A stretch of 64,000 nt of DNA, taken from the NCBI GenBank assembly GCA_963825645.1, contig CAWGTT010000009.1:248001-312000 (forward strand), written 5' to 3'. Shown here in pieces: positions 34,760 to 42,674 of the stretch. Each line of letters opens with the position of its first letter. Positions within the stretch are counted from its first letter, which is position 1. This stretch comes from JADJPO01 sp963825645 (GTDB taxonomy: Bacteria; Actinomycetota; Actinomycetes; Actinomycetales; Kineosporiaceae). The notes below the pieces were generated by a model. That model saw nothing but the letters and a program-made list of their open reading frames with translations. It was not told where the DNA came from and made no database searches. Both the position numbers and the translations under genes were made by a program.

Positions 34760-34906
34760 ATGAACAGCCCATGGCGTGCCAGCTCGCGCCACCGAGCCCT
34801 GGCACAGTACGAGCGGGAGCGCTACGTGCTCGCGCGCAGGACGCGGATCCGGCATGACAGCCAGTGGACCGCGGAGCACTTCCGTCTCACGATGATCCGC
34901 GCCTGA
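34760..34906 (+). CDS. Small basic protein (48 aa) following whiB7
   Basis: A GGAGGGG ribosome site (34750-34756) precedes ATG 34760, which opens 48 codons to TGA 34904-34906. The product is basic and helical (RHRALAQYERERYVLARRTR, then WTAEHFRLTMIRA) and matches no family I know. It lies 43 bp behind whiB7, and the terminator that follows begins 13 nt after its stop, so it would be the last cistron of the whiB7 transcript. Being short, it could be unexpressed, but the ribosome site and position argue for it. Confidence 0.55.
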   Translation: MNSPWRASSRHRALAQYERERYVLARRTRIRHDSQWTAEHFRLTMIRA

Positions 34907-34918
34907 GCGCGCGGGTCA

Positions 34919-34956
34919 GGGCCGCCGTCCGCCGCTGGGGAAGCGGACGGCGGCCC
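34919..34956 (+). terminator. 14 bp perfect hairpin ending the whiB7 unit
   Basis: GGGCCGCCGTCCGC and GCGGACGGCGGCCC pair perfectly with a 10 nt loop. It lies between the end of the whiB7 unit and the stop of the convergent oxidoreductase gene (34966), so it may serve both strands. Confidence 0.65.
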
Positions 34957-34965
34957 ACGCCGACT

Positions 34966-35946
34966 TCACCCGGACGGCAGCAGCAGGACCTTGCCGCTGG
35001 TCCGACGGCCGGCCAGTTCCTCGTGCGCGGTCGCAGCCCGTTCCAGCGGCAGCCGAAGACCGATGTGCAGCCTGAGCCGGCCGTCCCGGACGCCGGTCAG
35101 CACCTCCGCGCAGCGTCGCTGGAGCTCCTCGGTGGTCGCCACGTAGTGCGCCAGCACGGGCCGGGTCAGGTAGAGCGAGCCGGCGGCGGCCAGGGCGAGC
35201 GGCGCGATCGGCTCGACGGCGCCGGAGGCGTTGCCGAAGCTGACCATCAGCCCACGGGGGCGCAGCACGCGCAGGCCGCCGGCGAAGGTGGCTCGGCCCA
35301 CCCCGTCGTAGACGACGTCGACCGCATGCGCTCCGGCGATCCGCTCGACCTCCTCGGCGAAGTCGACATCGCGGTAGCGGATCACCTCCGCCGCCCCCGC
35401 CTCGCGGGCCGCCGCCTCCTTCTCGGCCGACCCGACCGTGGCGATCACGCGGGCGCCTGCGGCCACGGCGAGCTGGACCAGGAGCTGGCCCACGCCGCCG
35501 GCGGCCGCGTGGACCAGAGCGGTGTGGCCGGCCGCGAGCCGGAACGTGTCGGTGGCCAGGTAGTGCGCGGTCGCGCCCTGCAGCATCGCTGCGGCGGCCG
35601 AGGCCAGGTCCAGCCCGTCGGGAACGGCGACCAGCCGATCCGCCGGCACCACTGCTTGCTCGGCATACGAGCCGTGTACGTCCAGCCAGGCGACCCGCTC
35701 ACCCGGCCGCACGCCGTCCACGTCGGGACCGACCGCGCGGACGACGCCGGCGCCCTCCATGCCCAGGGTGACCGGCAGCGGCAGCGGGTAGAGCCCGTCC
35801 CGCTGGTAGACGTCGATAAAGTTCACCCCCGCCGCGGCCACGTCGACGAGCGCCTCGCCCGGCCCCGGCTCGGGCAGCTCGACCGGGCCCCAGCCGAGCA
35901 CCTCCGGCCCGCCGTGGGCGTGCACCTGGACCGCCCGGGTCCTCAC
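34966..35946 (-). CDS. qor: Zinc-type/quinone oxidoreductase (medium-chain reductase)
   Basis: This 326-residue protein has the GroES-like N-terminus (VNFIDVYQRDGLYPLPLPV) and the Rossmann NADPH-binding ALVHAAAGGVGQLLVQLA, with VYDGVG closing the site, typical of the Qor/crystallin branch that lacks catalytic zinc. It reduces quinones or enones with NADPH. GTG 35946 overlaps the ABC1 stop (GTGA), so the gene is the last of a three-gene minus-strand operon. Its C-terminal SGKVLLLPSG is the usual family end. Confidence 0.88.
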   Translation of the reverse strand: MRTRAVQVHAHGGPEVLGWGPVELPEPGPGEALVDVAAAGVNFIDVYQRDGLYPLPLPVTLGMEGAGVVRAVGPDVDGVRPGERVAWLDVHGSYAEQAVVPADRLVAVPDGLDLASAAAAMLQGATAHYLATDTFRLAAGHTALVHAAAGGVGQLLVQLAVAAGARVIATVGSAEKEAAAREAGAAEVIRYRDVDFAEEVERIAGAHAVDVVYDGVGRATFAGGLRVLRPRGLMVSFGNASGAVEPIAPLALAAAGSLYLTRPVLAHYVATTEELQRRCAEVLTGVRDGRLRLHIGLRLPLERAATAHEELAGRRTSGKVLLLPSG

Positions 35947-37286
35947 TCGTCCACCCACTGCACGTAGTCGAGCGCCTCGACGTCGAACCCGGGCAGCCAA
36001 TCGGAGAGCACCTGCAGCACCGGTACCTCACCCTCGATCTGGCATAGCACGGCGATCCCGCCCAACCAGACCCGGTGGATCAGCAGGTACTCCGCGGGCA
36101 GGTTGAGCTTCAGCCCCAACGACCACTGCGGCCGGCGCGGGTCGTTGATGTGGGTGAACAGCTCGCGCATCCAGGCGCGCGAGAAGGTCCAGGTCGTGTG
36201 CCGGGCCGGTTCGAGGAACGGCGTCAGATAAGCGAGCAGGCTCTGGCCGTCGATCACGATCGAGGACTTGATGAAACCCTCCTCGCGCAACCCGGCGACC
36301 ACACCGTCGGCGTCCCCGGCCAGGGCGAGGGTGAGCAGCGCGCCGATCTGTGGCGGCATGCCCTCGGGCAGCCGCTTGACCGCACCGAAGTCCAGGACGC
36401 CGAACCGCCCGTCGTCGGTGAGCCGGTAGTTCCCCGGGTGCGGGTCGGCGTGCAGCAGCCCGGCCCGGGCCGGGCCGGCGAGCAGGAACTCCAGGTAGCG
36501 CCGCGCGCTGAGGTCACGTGAGTCCTTGTCGCCGTCCGCGATCAGCTTCGACAGCGCCACCCCGTCCAGCCACTCGCCGATCACCAAGTGCTCGGTGGAC
36601 TTGACCACGGCGGGTACGGCGAACACCTCGTCGTCGGCGAACGCCGCCGCGAACTGGGCCTGGGACTGTGCCTCCAGGCTGTAGTCGAGCTCCTCGGCGA
36701 CCCGGGCCTGCAGCTCGGTGAGGATCGGTTTGATGTCCAGCCCCGGGATCCACCCGGCGGCCACCCGCCCCACCCGAGACACCTGGGCCAGGTCGGAGAG
36801 CAGGGCCTCTCGGGCGCCCGGGTACTGCACCTTGACGGCTACCTCGCGGCCGTCCTTCCAGACCGCTCGGTGCACCTGGCCGATCGAGGCGGCGGCGGCG
36901 GGGGAGTCGTCGAACTCGCGGAAGTACCGGCGCCAGTGCGGGCCGAGCTCGCGGGCCAGCACCGCGTGCACCGTGACCGCGGGCATCGGCGGGGCGGCGT
37001 CCTGCAGCTTGGTCAGGGTGGCCCGGTAGGGACCAGCCAGCTCCTCGGGCATGGCGGCCTCGAAGATGCTCAGCGCCTGGCCGAACTTCATCGCCCCGCC
37101 CTTGAGCTCGCCGAGCACCTTGAACAGCTGCTCGGCGGTGCGGGCCTGCATCTCGGCGGCGACCGCCTCGGCGGGCTTGCCGCCGACCCGCTTACCCAGG
37201 CCGACGGCGGTGCGGCCGGCGAAGCCGAGCGGCAGGGTGGCCAGCTTGGCCGTCCGGGTCACGGCACGGCGGGGGAGGTCGGTCAC
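35943..37286 (-). CDS. ABC1/UbiB-family atypical kinase
   Basis: This 447-residue protein carries the UbiB/ADCK signature KFGQ in LKGGAMKFGQALS (residues 62-74), an Ala-rich nucleotide loop (AAAASIGQVHRA), AVKVQYPG with the ATP-binding lysine, the catalytic HADPHPGNY, and FGVLDFGAV with the metal aspartate. Eukaryotic and bacterial relatives support coenzyme Q or lipid homeostasis; in actinobacteria the role is unknown (menaquinone users). ATG 37286 overlaps the preceding stop (ATGA). Confidence 0.93.
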   Translation of the reverse strand: MTDLPRRAVTRTAKLATLPLGFAGRTAVGLGKRVGGKPAEAVAAEMQARTAEQLFKVLGELKGGAMKFGQALSIFEAAMPEELAGPYRATLTKLQDAAPPMPAVTVHAVLARELGPHWRRYFREFDDSPAAAASIGQVHRAVWKDGREVAVKVQYPGAREALLSDLAQVSRVGRVAAGWIPGLDIKPILTELQARVAEELDYSLEAQSQAQFAAAFADDEVFAVPAVVKSTEHLVIGEWLDGVALSKLIADGDKDSRDLSARRYLEFLLAGPARAGLLHADPHPGNYRLTDDGRFGVLDFGAVKRLPEGMPPQIGALLTLALAGDADGVVAGLREEGFIKSSIVIDGQSLLAYLTPFLEPARHTTWTFSRAWMRELFTHINDPRRPQWSLGLKLNLPAEYLLIHRVWLGGIAVLCQIEGEVPVLQVLSDWLPGFDVEALDYVQWVDE

Positions 37287-38320
37287 CTGCTCATTGTGAC
37301 CCGGCCGTCCAGTTCAGGCGCCCGGGGCGGCCAACGACACCCGCACTCGGGGTGTGTCGTCCACACCCGTCGGGTGACCAGGCCGTCGGGCAGCCGCGCC
37401 TCGAGGGTCGCCGAGGCGGCCGCCGTGGATGCCGCCCGCCCGGGCGGCGCGGACTCTTCCAGGGCGTCCAGACGTCCCAGGACCTGCAACGCCGCCAGAG
37501 CACCGGCGAGCTGCGCGAGCGTCGCTTCCTCCGCCGGCGGCCTGCGCGCCGTACGCCGGGCGAGCAGCTGGGCGAGCACCCGCGGCCACGCGGGGTCGCG
37601 GTCGGCTCGGTGCAGGTCGAGGCAACGCAGGCAGGCCCCCTGCCCCGGCACGACCAGGGGCCCGACGTCCACGCCGCCCTCGCGCACCACCACCGACAGG
37701 TGCGCCACGTCGCGCGAGACCAGCGGACCGGCGCGGGCGGCGTCCGCGGCGTCCGCCTCCAACAGCACGACGAGGTCGGGTGAGTCGGACGCGGCTGCGG
37801 TCCGTCTGGTCGGCGGGGCACCTGGAGCGCCGACGCGGCCGACGCCGGACGCGCTCAGGGCGGCTGTGAGTGCCGCGGCGACCCGGCTCCCGCCGATGGC
37901 GCCGAGCCGGTCGTGCAGCTGGACGGCGCGGTGCCGCCGTCCGGCCAGCCGTTCCCAGCCGTCGGTGTCCGCCCCGAGCAGAGACCAGGCGTCGGCGTCC
38001 GGGCAGAACCGCGCCCTGGCCGGACCGAGATCGGCCAGCCGATGAGGGTCGGTGGGTCGGCGGATGAGCAGGTCGGCCTGGTCCAGCAGCGCGACGAGGT
38101 CACGCTCCCGGTCCGTGCTGGGCTGGGTGGAGGTGTGGGAGGCGAGTCGTTCGACGAGGTCGCGGTCGCTCGCGGTCAGCCCGTCCAGGACGGTGCCTCG
38201 CCGAGGGTCGAGGCCGATCTGCACCGTCGTGGGACCACGCCAGACCAGCCGTAGGGCCGGCTTGAGCCGGACGGGCAGACCGGCGGGCGCCGAGACGGAG
38301 GAAGGGGTGGCCGCGGACAT
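37283..38320 (-). CDS. E1/ThiF-like 'TOMM leader-binding' family protein
   Basis: This 345-residue protein resembles the C-terminal E1-like part of cyclodehydratase C proteins. Cysteines C230 and C233 (ACLRCLDLHRADRDPAWP) and C326, C328 (ECGCRW) form a probable zinc site of the ThiF fold, and the TxDRDxxWP block is typical of proteins annotated 'TOMM precursor leader peptide-binding'. The ATP loop (RLGAIGGSRVA, 138-148) is degenerate, so adenylation is doubtful. No thiazole/oxazole precursor or YcaO gene is near. It heads the operon with the ABC1 kinase and Qor, joined by 4 nt overlaps. Confidence 0.78.
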   Translation of the reverse strand: MSAATPSSVSAPAGLPVRLKPALRLVWRGPTTVQIGLDPRRGTVLDGLTASDRDLVERLASHTSTQPSTDRERDLVALLDQADLLIRRPTDPHRLADLGPARARFCPDADAWSLLGADTDGWERLAGRRHRAVQLHDRLGAIGGSRVAAALTAALSASGVGRVGAPGAPPTRRTAAASDSPDLVVLLEADAADAARAGPLVSRDVAHLSVVVREGGVDVGPLVVPGQGACLRCLDLHRADRDPAWPRVLAQLLARRTARRPPAEEATLAQLAGALAALQVLGRLDALEESAPPGRAASTAAASATLEARLPDGLVTRRVWTTHPECGCRWPPRAPELDGRVTMSR

Positions 38321-38359
38321 GCTTCCCACAGTGGCAGGTTCCGGGGCACTGCCCATAAG

Positions 38360-38389
38360 CTATCCACAGGCGAATCCACGTTATCCACA
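38360..38389. promoter_or_regulatory. Two DnaA-box-like sites
   Basis: CTATCCACA (38360-38368; 8 of 9 positions of TTATCCACA) and a perfect TTATCCACA (38381-38389) lie upstream of the ThiF-like operon start. A perfect box is expected by chance less than once per window at this composition. Confidence 0.5.
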
Positions 38390-38460
38390 GGTGGGTCCGG
38401 CGCAGACGGCGACGGGCGGCCCCCCGAGGGGAACCGCCCGCCGGTGATCGGCTTGCGGGT

Positions 38461-38616
38461 TCAGGCCTTGCCGAGGATCCGGTTCAGGTTGGTGCCGCAG
38501 ACCGGGCACTGACCCTTGGCCATCCGGCGGCCGTTGGTCTCGACGACCTTGCCCTCTGCCTGGCGCTTCTCCTTGCACTTCACGCAGTAGAACTCGCCGC
38601 TGTACGTGTCAGCCAT
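38461..38616 (-). CDS. DUF5679 zinc-ribbon protein
   Basis: This 51-residue protein has two CxxC pairs, CVKC (11-14) and CPVC (37-40), separated by a basic loop, and GQCPVCGTNLNRILG at the end. That pattern is typical of actinobacterial small zinc-ribbon proteins. An AAGGAG site precedes ATG 38616. It is a probable RNA- or ribosome-associated protein, function unknown. It stands alone between the ThiF-like operon and the enoyl-CoA hydratase. Confidence 0.85.
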   Translation of the reverse strand: MADTYSGEFYCVKCKEKRQAEGKVVETNGRRMAKGQCPVCGTNLNRILGKA

Positions 38617-38783
38617 GCTGGCTCCTTGTTTCGGTGATGCGCTGATCAGGGGGGTGCCTCTCGACGGCTGTCGTGTAGTGCGTCGGCACCCCCAGGCGTC
38701 AAGAACCCGGGCACACCCTAGCCGAGCCCGACGGGTGCACCGCACACGCGGGCGTCGGGCGCGTCGTCCACGGGCGCGTGAGT

Positions 38784-38792
38784 TTGTCCACA
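38784..38792. promoter_or_regulatory. Perfect DnaA box (TTGTCCACA)
   Basis: TTGTCCACA, the form preferred in actinobacteria, lies in the short intergenic region between the DUF5679 gene and the enoyl-CoA hydratase gene. Confidence 0.5.
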
Positions 38793-38849
38793 ACGGCACC
38801 GGCCGTGCGCCGGCCGCTCCCCGCTAGCCTGCCTGGCGGAGGAGATGCC

Positions 38850-39656
38850 ATGGTCGAGGAATCGCGCACCTATCCCCATCTGCGTCTACGGCGGCATCGT
38901 GATCACGTGGTCGTGCTCACCCTCGACCTGCCCGAGCGGCGCAACATGATGTCGGCCGAGATGACGGCCTCGTGGCAGGAGGCGGTCGCTGCCTTTCGCG
39001 GCGACGAGACGGTGCGCTGCGTCGTCGTCACCGGCGCTCCACCGGCGTTCTGCTCCGGCGGGGACCTGTCCTGGATCGGCGCCGAACCCGACCTCGGGGT
39101 GGAGGGACTGCGGGAGCGGATGGCCACGTTCTACCGGGCCTGGATGCGGATCGCCGACGTCCCGGTGCCCACGGTGGCGGCGGTGAACGGCCCCGCGATC
39201 GGGGCCGGGCTCGCCCTCGCGCTGGCCTGCGACCTGCGGGTAGTGGCGGATGACGCGGTGCTGGCTGCGCCCTTCACCCGCCTCGGCATGCATCCCGGCA
39301 TGCTGACGACGTGGAGCCTGACCCAGGTGGCCGGCCTGGCGGCAGCCCGGGACCTGCTGCTCACCGGTCGTTCGGTGACCGGGGCCGAGGCGCTCGCGAT
39401 GGGCCTGGCCAGCAGGTGCGTGCCGTCCGACCAGGTTCTGGCCGAGGCCCTCTCGGCGGCCGAGGCGATCGCCGCAGCGGCGCCGACCGCGACCCGCCTG
39501 ACCAAGCAGGCCCTGGCCGGTGACGGTCCGGGGAGCCGGGAGCAGGCGTTGCAGTGGGAGGCGCTGGCCCAGGCGGTGACCCTGGCATCGCAGGATCTTC
39601 AAGAGGGGCTGACGGCCCAGCGCGAACGCCGCGGTCCTCGCTTCACCGGCCGGTGA
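38850..39656 (+). CDS. Enoyl-CoA hydratase/isomerase
   Basis: This 268-residue crotonase-fold protein has the oxyanion-hole segment GAPPAFCSGGDLSWIG and VNGPAIGAGLALALACDLRVV. The catalytic positions read A-P-F-T-R in AAPFTRLGMHPG, so one of the two typical glutamates of hydratases is not obvious and it may be an isomerase or hydrolase. GGAGGAG precedes ATG 38850, and a TAGCCT -10 element sits at 38825-38830. The acyl-CoA substrate is unknown. Confidence 0.87.
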   Translation: MVEESRTYPHLRLRRHRDHVVVLTLDLPERRNMMSAEMTASWQEAVAAFRGDETVRCVVVTGAPPAFCSGGDLSWIGAEPDLGVEGLRERMATFYRAWMRIADVPVPTVAAVNGPAIGAGLALALACDLRVVADDAVLAAPFTRLGMHPGMLTTWSLTQVAGLAAARDLLLTGRSVTGAEALAMGLASRCVPSDQVLAEALSAAEAIAAAAPTATRLTKQALAGDGPGSREQALQWEALAQAVTLASQDLQEGLTAQRERRGPRFTGR

Positions 39657-39816
39657 CCGGCGCTCCGTCACGACCTGTCCTCACGACATGGTCAGGCTCC
39701 GGGTCCGGAGCGGTGCACCTTCCCCAGTGCGCCACAGCCGGATCCCGGAGCCGGGATCGACGCTAGGGGGAGCGCGCGACGTCGTCAAGAAAGCGACCGG
39801 TCGTCGGCGGACTACC

Positions 39817-39903
39817 TGTGGACAACGCTGTGGATATTGTGGGGAACACGGCGGGAGCCGGCGGGGAACGTGTGAGCACACCTGTGGATCTAGCTGTGGA
39901 CGA
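39817..39903. promoter_or_regulatory. Cluster of four DnaA-box-like sites
   Basis: TGTGGACAA (39817-39825, perfect complement of TTGTCCACA), TGTGGATAT (39830-39838), TGTGGATCT (39883-39891) and TGTGGACGA (39895-39903) share one orientation. They lie in a 350 bp gap (39657-40006) that also holds the leaderless -10 of the next gene; I see nothing else there. Confidence 0.5.
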
Positions 39904-39994
39904 GATGTCCGAAACGTTCCGTGCAACCTGGCCCACCTGCTGGCGCGCCGTCCGCAGCCTGTGGAGGGCGATGTGTCGGCCGGGACCGGCGGGC

Positions 39995-40000
39995 TACGGT
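39995..40000 (+). promoter_or_regulatory. -10 element, leaderless start of the M48-type gene
   Basis: TACGGT ends 6 nt before ATG 40007, with no ribosome site between. Confidence 0.5.
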
Positions 40001-40006
40001 GCACCC

Positions 40007-40555
40007 ATGTCGCGAGAGGAGCCGGGACCGGATCTCACGGCGGCTGCGGCACCGGGACCGCAGGGGCAGCCGGCGGTCGAGGTGCGTCGCAGCGCCCGGC
40101 GGCGCCGCACGGTCTCGGCATATCGGGATGCGGGCCGGATCGTGGTGATGATCCCGGCTGCGTTCAGCATGCGTGAGGAGCGGGAATGGGTAGACCGGAT
40201 GACGGCCCGGCTCTCCGGCAGGCGTGCCGGCCGACGAAGCGACACCGAGCTCACCGCTCGCGCCGAGCAGCTGGCCCGGCGCTATCTCGACGGTGCGGTG
40301 CGGCCCACCGCGGTGACCTGGGCCGGTAACCAGAACACCCGATGGGGCTCCTGTACGCCCAGTCAAGGGACGATCCGACTGAGTGCCAGGCTGCGTCCGA
40401 TGCCGGACTGGGTTGTCGACTACGTCCTGCTCCACGAGTTGGCGCACATGATCGAGAGCAACCACGGTCCTCGGTTCTGGGCCTTGCTGGAGGGCTATCC
40501 GCGGACCGAGCGGGCCCGCGGCTACCTGGAGGGCTACTCGGCGGGCTGCGGCTGA
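40007..40555 (+). CDS. M48/DUF45-type (YgjP-like) metallopeptidase
   Basis: This 182-residue protein has the zinc motif LLHELAHMIE (HELAH 143-147) with the downstream ligand in SNHGPRFWAL (about 150-158), and the family marker NTRWGSCTPSQGTIRLS. It matches the DUF45/YgjP group of putative zinc-dependent peptidases (M48-like), function unknown. Its C-terminus overlaps by 22 bp the convergent Nudix gene. Confidence 0.87.
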   Translation: MSREEPGPDLTAAAAPGPQGQPAVEVRRSARRRRTVSAYRDAGRIVVMIPAAFSMREEREWVDRMTARLSGRRAGRRSDTELTARAEQLARRYLDGAVRPTAVTWAGNQNTRWGSCTPSQGTIRLSARLRPMPDWVVDYVLLHELAHMIESNHGPRFWALLEGYPRTERARGYLEGYSAGCG

Positions 40556-41148
40556 TCCGAGCGCCGATCGACGTCGCGGGCTCGCATCACCTGGCAGGTC
40601 CGGACGGCGCGCAGCACGTTCTCCCGCACTCCCCAGGCGCGTGGTTCGGGCAGGTCGTCGACGTCGAACCAGGCTGCGTCGAGGGACTCGGCGCTGGTCC
40701 TCGGGGAGTCCTCGGGGACCGTGGCGGCGAACTGCACGTCCAGGTGCCAGTCGACCAGGCCCGGACGGCACGGTGCCCGGTGGCGGGAGAGCAGGACCGG
40801 CTCCGGGTACGGCTCCACGCGCAGACCGGTCTCCTCGAGAACCTCCCGGGCCGCGGCGGCAGCGATCGTCCGGTCGCCGTCCTCCAGGTGGCCGCCTGGT
40901 TGTACCCACGCCTTCAGCCGGTGGTGCAGCACCAGACAGGTGCGGTCCAGGCCTGGTGACAGGACGATGCCGGAGGCTGTCACATGGCTGGGGGTCGCGT
41001 CCCGGGTGAGCAGGGCTGGCCCGTCCTCGTCGAGCAGGGCCCGCCAGGCCCATGCCTCGAACCGGTCATCCGGTGTGGTCCGCGGTGCGTGCGCCAGGAC
41101 ATGGCGCAGGTCGAGGACCAGGTCCTCGCTCGGCGTCCAGCTGTTCAC
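40534..41148 (-). CDS. Nudix hydrolase
   Basis: This 204-residue protein has the Nudix box GGHLEDGDRTIAAAAAREVL followed by EETGLRVEP, with the usual acidic residues. It starts at GTG 41148, overlapping by 4 nt the stop of the DUF2342 gene, so it is translated from the same message. The substrate is not apparent. Confidence 0.87.
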   Translation of the reverse strand: MNSWTPSEDLVLDLRHVLAHAPRTTPDDRFEAWAWRALLDEDGPALLTRDATPSHVTASGIVLSPGLDRTCLVLHHRLKAWVQPGGHLEDGDRTIAAAAAREVLEETGLRVEPYPEPVLLSRHRAPCRPGLVDWHLDVQFAATVPEDSPRTSAESLDAAWFDVDDLPEPRAWGVRENVLRAVRTCQVMRARDVDRRSDQPQPAE

Positions 41149-42611
41149 CGGCCGCTGTCCGGGCGGTCGTCGCCGTCCTCGGTCCCCTTCGCGCCGCCGT
41201 CGGTACCGTCCGACGTCTCGCCGTCCTGCTCGGCCTCCTGCTCGGCGTCGAGCAGCTCGGCCAGCGCGGTGTCCATGGCGTCCATCGAGTCCACCTCGCC
41301 CGTCCCGGTACCCGTCGCGTCCGCCGCGAAGGCGGTGGGGTCGGCGAATGCCCGTTCGTCGGGCACCAGGTCGGGGTGGCGCCACAGCCGGTCCCGCCCG
41401 GCGATGCCCCGGCCCTGGGTCAGGGCCGCCCAGACCGCGGCCGCCTCGCGCAACCGGCGCGGGCGCAGCTCCAGGCCGACCAGCGAGGCGAAGGTGTGTT
41501 CGGCCGGACCACCTGCGGCCCGGCGCCTGCGGACGGTCTCGCGCAGCGCCGCGGCGTGCGGCAGTCGCTCGTGCGCGGCGGCGTGCACGACCTCGTCGAC
41601 CCAGCCCTCGACCAGCGCCAGCGCGGTCTCCAGCCGTTCCAGTGCCGCTTGTTGAGCAGGGGTGTGCTCGGGCTCGAACAGCCCGCTCGACAGGGCCCTC
41701 TGCATCGCCTCGGCATCGGTGGGGTCGATCTCGCGTACCGCGGACTCGATCCTGTCGGTGTCGATCTGGATGCCCCGGGCGTAGTCCGTGACGGTGGCAA
41801 GGAGGTGGCTGCGCAGCCACGGCACCGCGGCGAACAGCCGCGTGTACGCGGCCTCCCGCAGGGCCAGGTAGAGCCGCACCTCGTCGGCCGGTAGCTCCAG
41901 CCCCTCGCCGAACGCCGCCACGTTGACCGGCAGCAGCGCAGCCCGTCCGGATTCGAGCAGAGGCAGAGCCGTGTCGCCGCCGCCGACCACCTCCCGCGCC
42001 AGCGCGCCGATCGCCTGCCCGAGCTGTAGTCCGAAGAAGGTGCCGCCCATCGAGCGCATCATCGGCAGCGCCTCGCCGATCGCACCGCGCATCTCCTCGG
42101 GAGCCTGGGCGGCCAGCGCCTCGCTGAGCGCCTCTCCGACGCGCAACGCGATCGGCTCCACGACGCCCTGCCACGTGGGCAGTGTCTGCTCGACCCATTC
42201 CGCCCGGCTCCACGCCTCGGTGCGCACCGTGGCCGACGGCATGTCGCTGACCCGGTCCAGCCACACGTCGGCGGTGCGCAGGGCCTCGGCGACCTGTCGT
42301 CCGACGTTCTCCCCGACGCTGGGGTCCCCACCCTCGGCGGCCACCTGCCGAGCGATGTCCCGGGCCATCTCCCAGTTCACCGGCCCCTGCTCGGAGGTCG
42401 CGATCAGCCGCTGAACCTGGGCGAACATCGCCTGCAGCGAAGCCGGGTCGGTCGGCATGCCCGGGATCGAGCGCAGCATGTCGGTCAGTTCCGTGGGGAT
42501 CTCGCCACCGGGGCCACCCGGACCGCCGCCTCCGAACATCGCCTTGAGCATCTCGGCAAGCGGGTCCTCGCCGTCCGGGTCGTCGCGCTCGGGGAGGTTG
42601 GCGCCACTCAT
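41145..42611 (-). CDS. Zincin-like DUF2342 protein (zinc-dependent metalloprotease family)
   Basis: This 488-residue protein has a Gly-rich N-terminus (MFGGGGPGGPGGEI) and the conserved family regions VEGWVDEVVHAAAHERLP and VGLELRPRRLREAAAVWAAL, typical of the large actinobacterial 'coenzyme F420 biosynthesis-associated / zinc-dependent metalloprotease' group. No classical HExxH is seen; the HxxxH-like pair in VVHAAAHERL may serve. The acidic C-terminus is disordered. It starts at ATG 42611, divergent from the PDZ-Lon gene; the mycobacterial Rv3195 is the equivalent by position (from memory). Confidence 0.85.
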   Translation of the reverse strand: MSGANLPERDDPDGEDPLAEMLKAMFGGGGPGGPGGEIPTELTDMLRSIPGMPTDPASLQAMFAQVQRLIATSEQGPVNWEMARDIARQVAAEGGDPSVGENVGRQVAEALRTADVWLDRVSDMPSATVRTEAWSRAEWVEQTLPTWQGVVEPIALRVGEALSEALAAQAPEEMRGAIGEALPMMRSMGGTFFGLQLGQAIGALAREVVGGGDTALPLLESGRAALLPVNVAAFGEGLELPADEVRLYLALREAAYTRLFAAVPWLRSHLLATVTDYARGIQIDTDRIESAVREIDPTDAEAMQRALSSGLFEPEHTPAQQAALERLETALALVEGWVDEVVHAAAHERLPHAAALRETVRRRRAAGGPAEHTFASLVGLELRPRRLREAAAVWAALTQGRGIAGRDRLWRHPDLVPDERAFADPTAFAADATGTGTGEVDSMDAMDTALAELLDAEQEAEQDGETSDGTDGGAKGTEDGDDRPDSGR

Positions 42612-42662
42612 TGCTCCACCGTAGCGGCGCGACGGGCCACACACCCGGCGTGGGCGGACACG

Positions 42663-42668
42663 TACGCT
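42663..42668 (+). promoter_or_regulatory. -10 element, leaderless start of the PDZ-Lon gene
   Basis: TACGCT ends 6 nt before GTG 42675, with no ribosome site between. Confidence 0.5.
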
Positions 42669-42674
42669 GTCGCG

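Noticed and set aside
38360..39903. Chromosome origin (oriC) from the DnaA-box cluster
   Set aside because: No dnaA, dnaN, recF or rpmH near, no A/T-rich unwinding region; the boxes are spread over three gaps.
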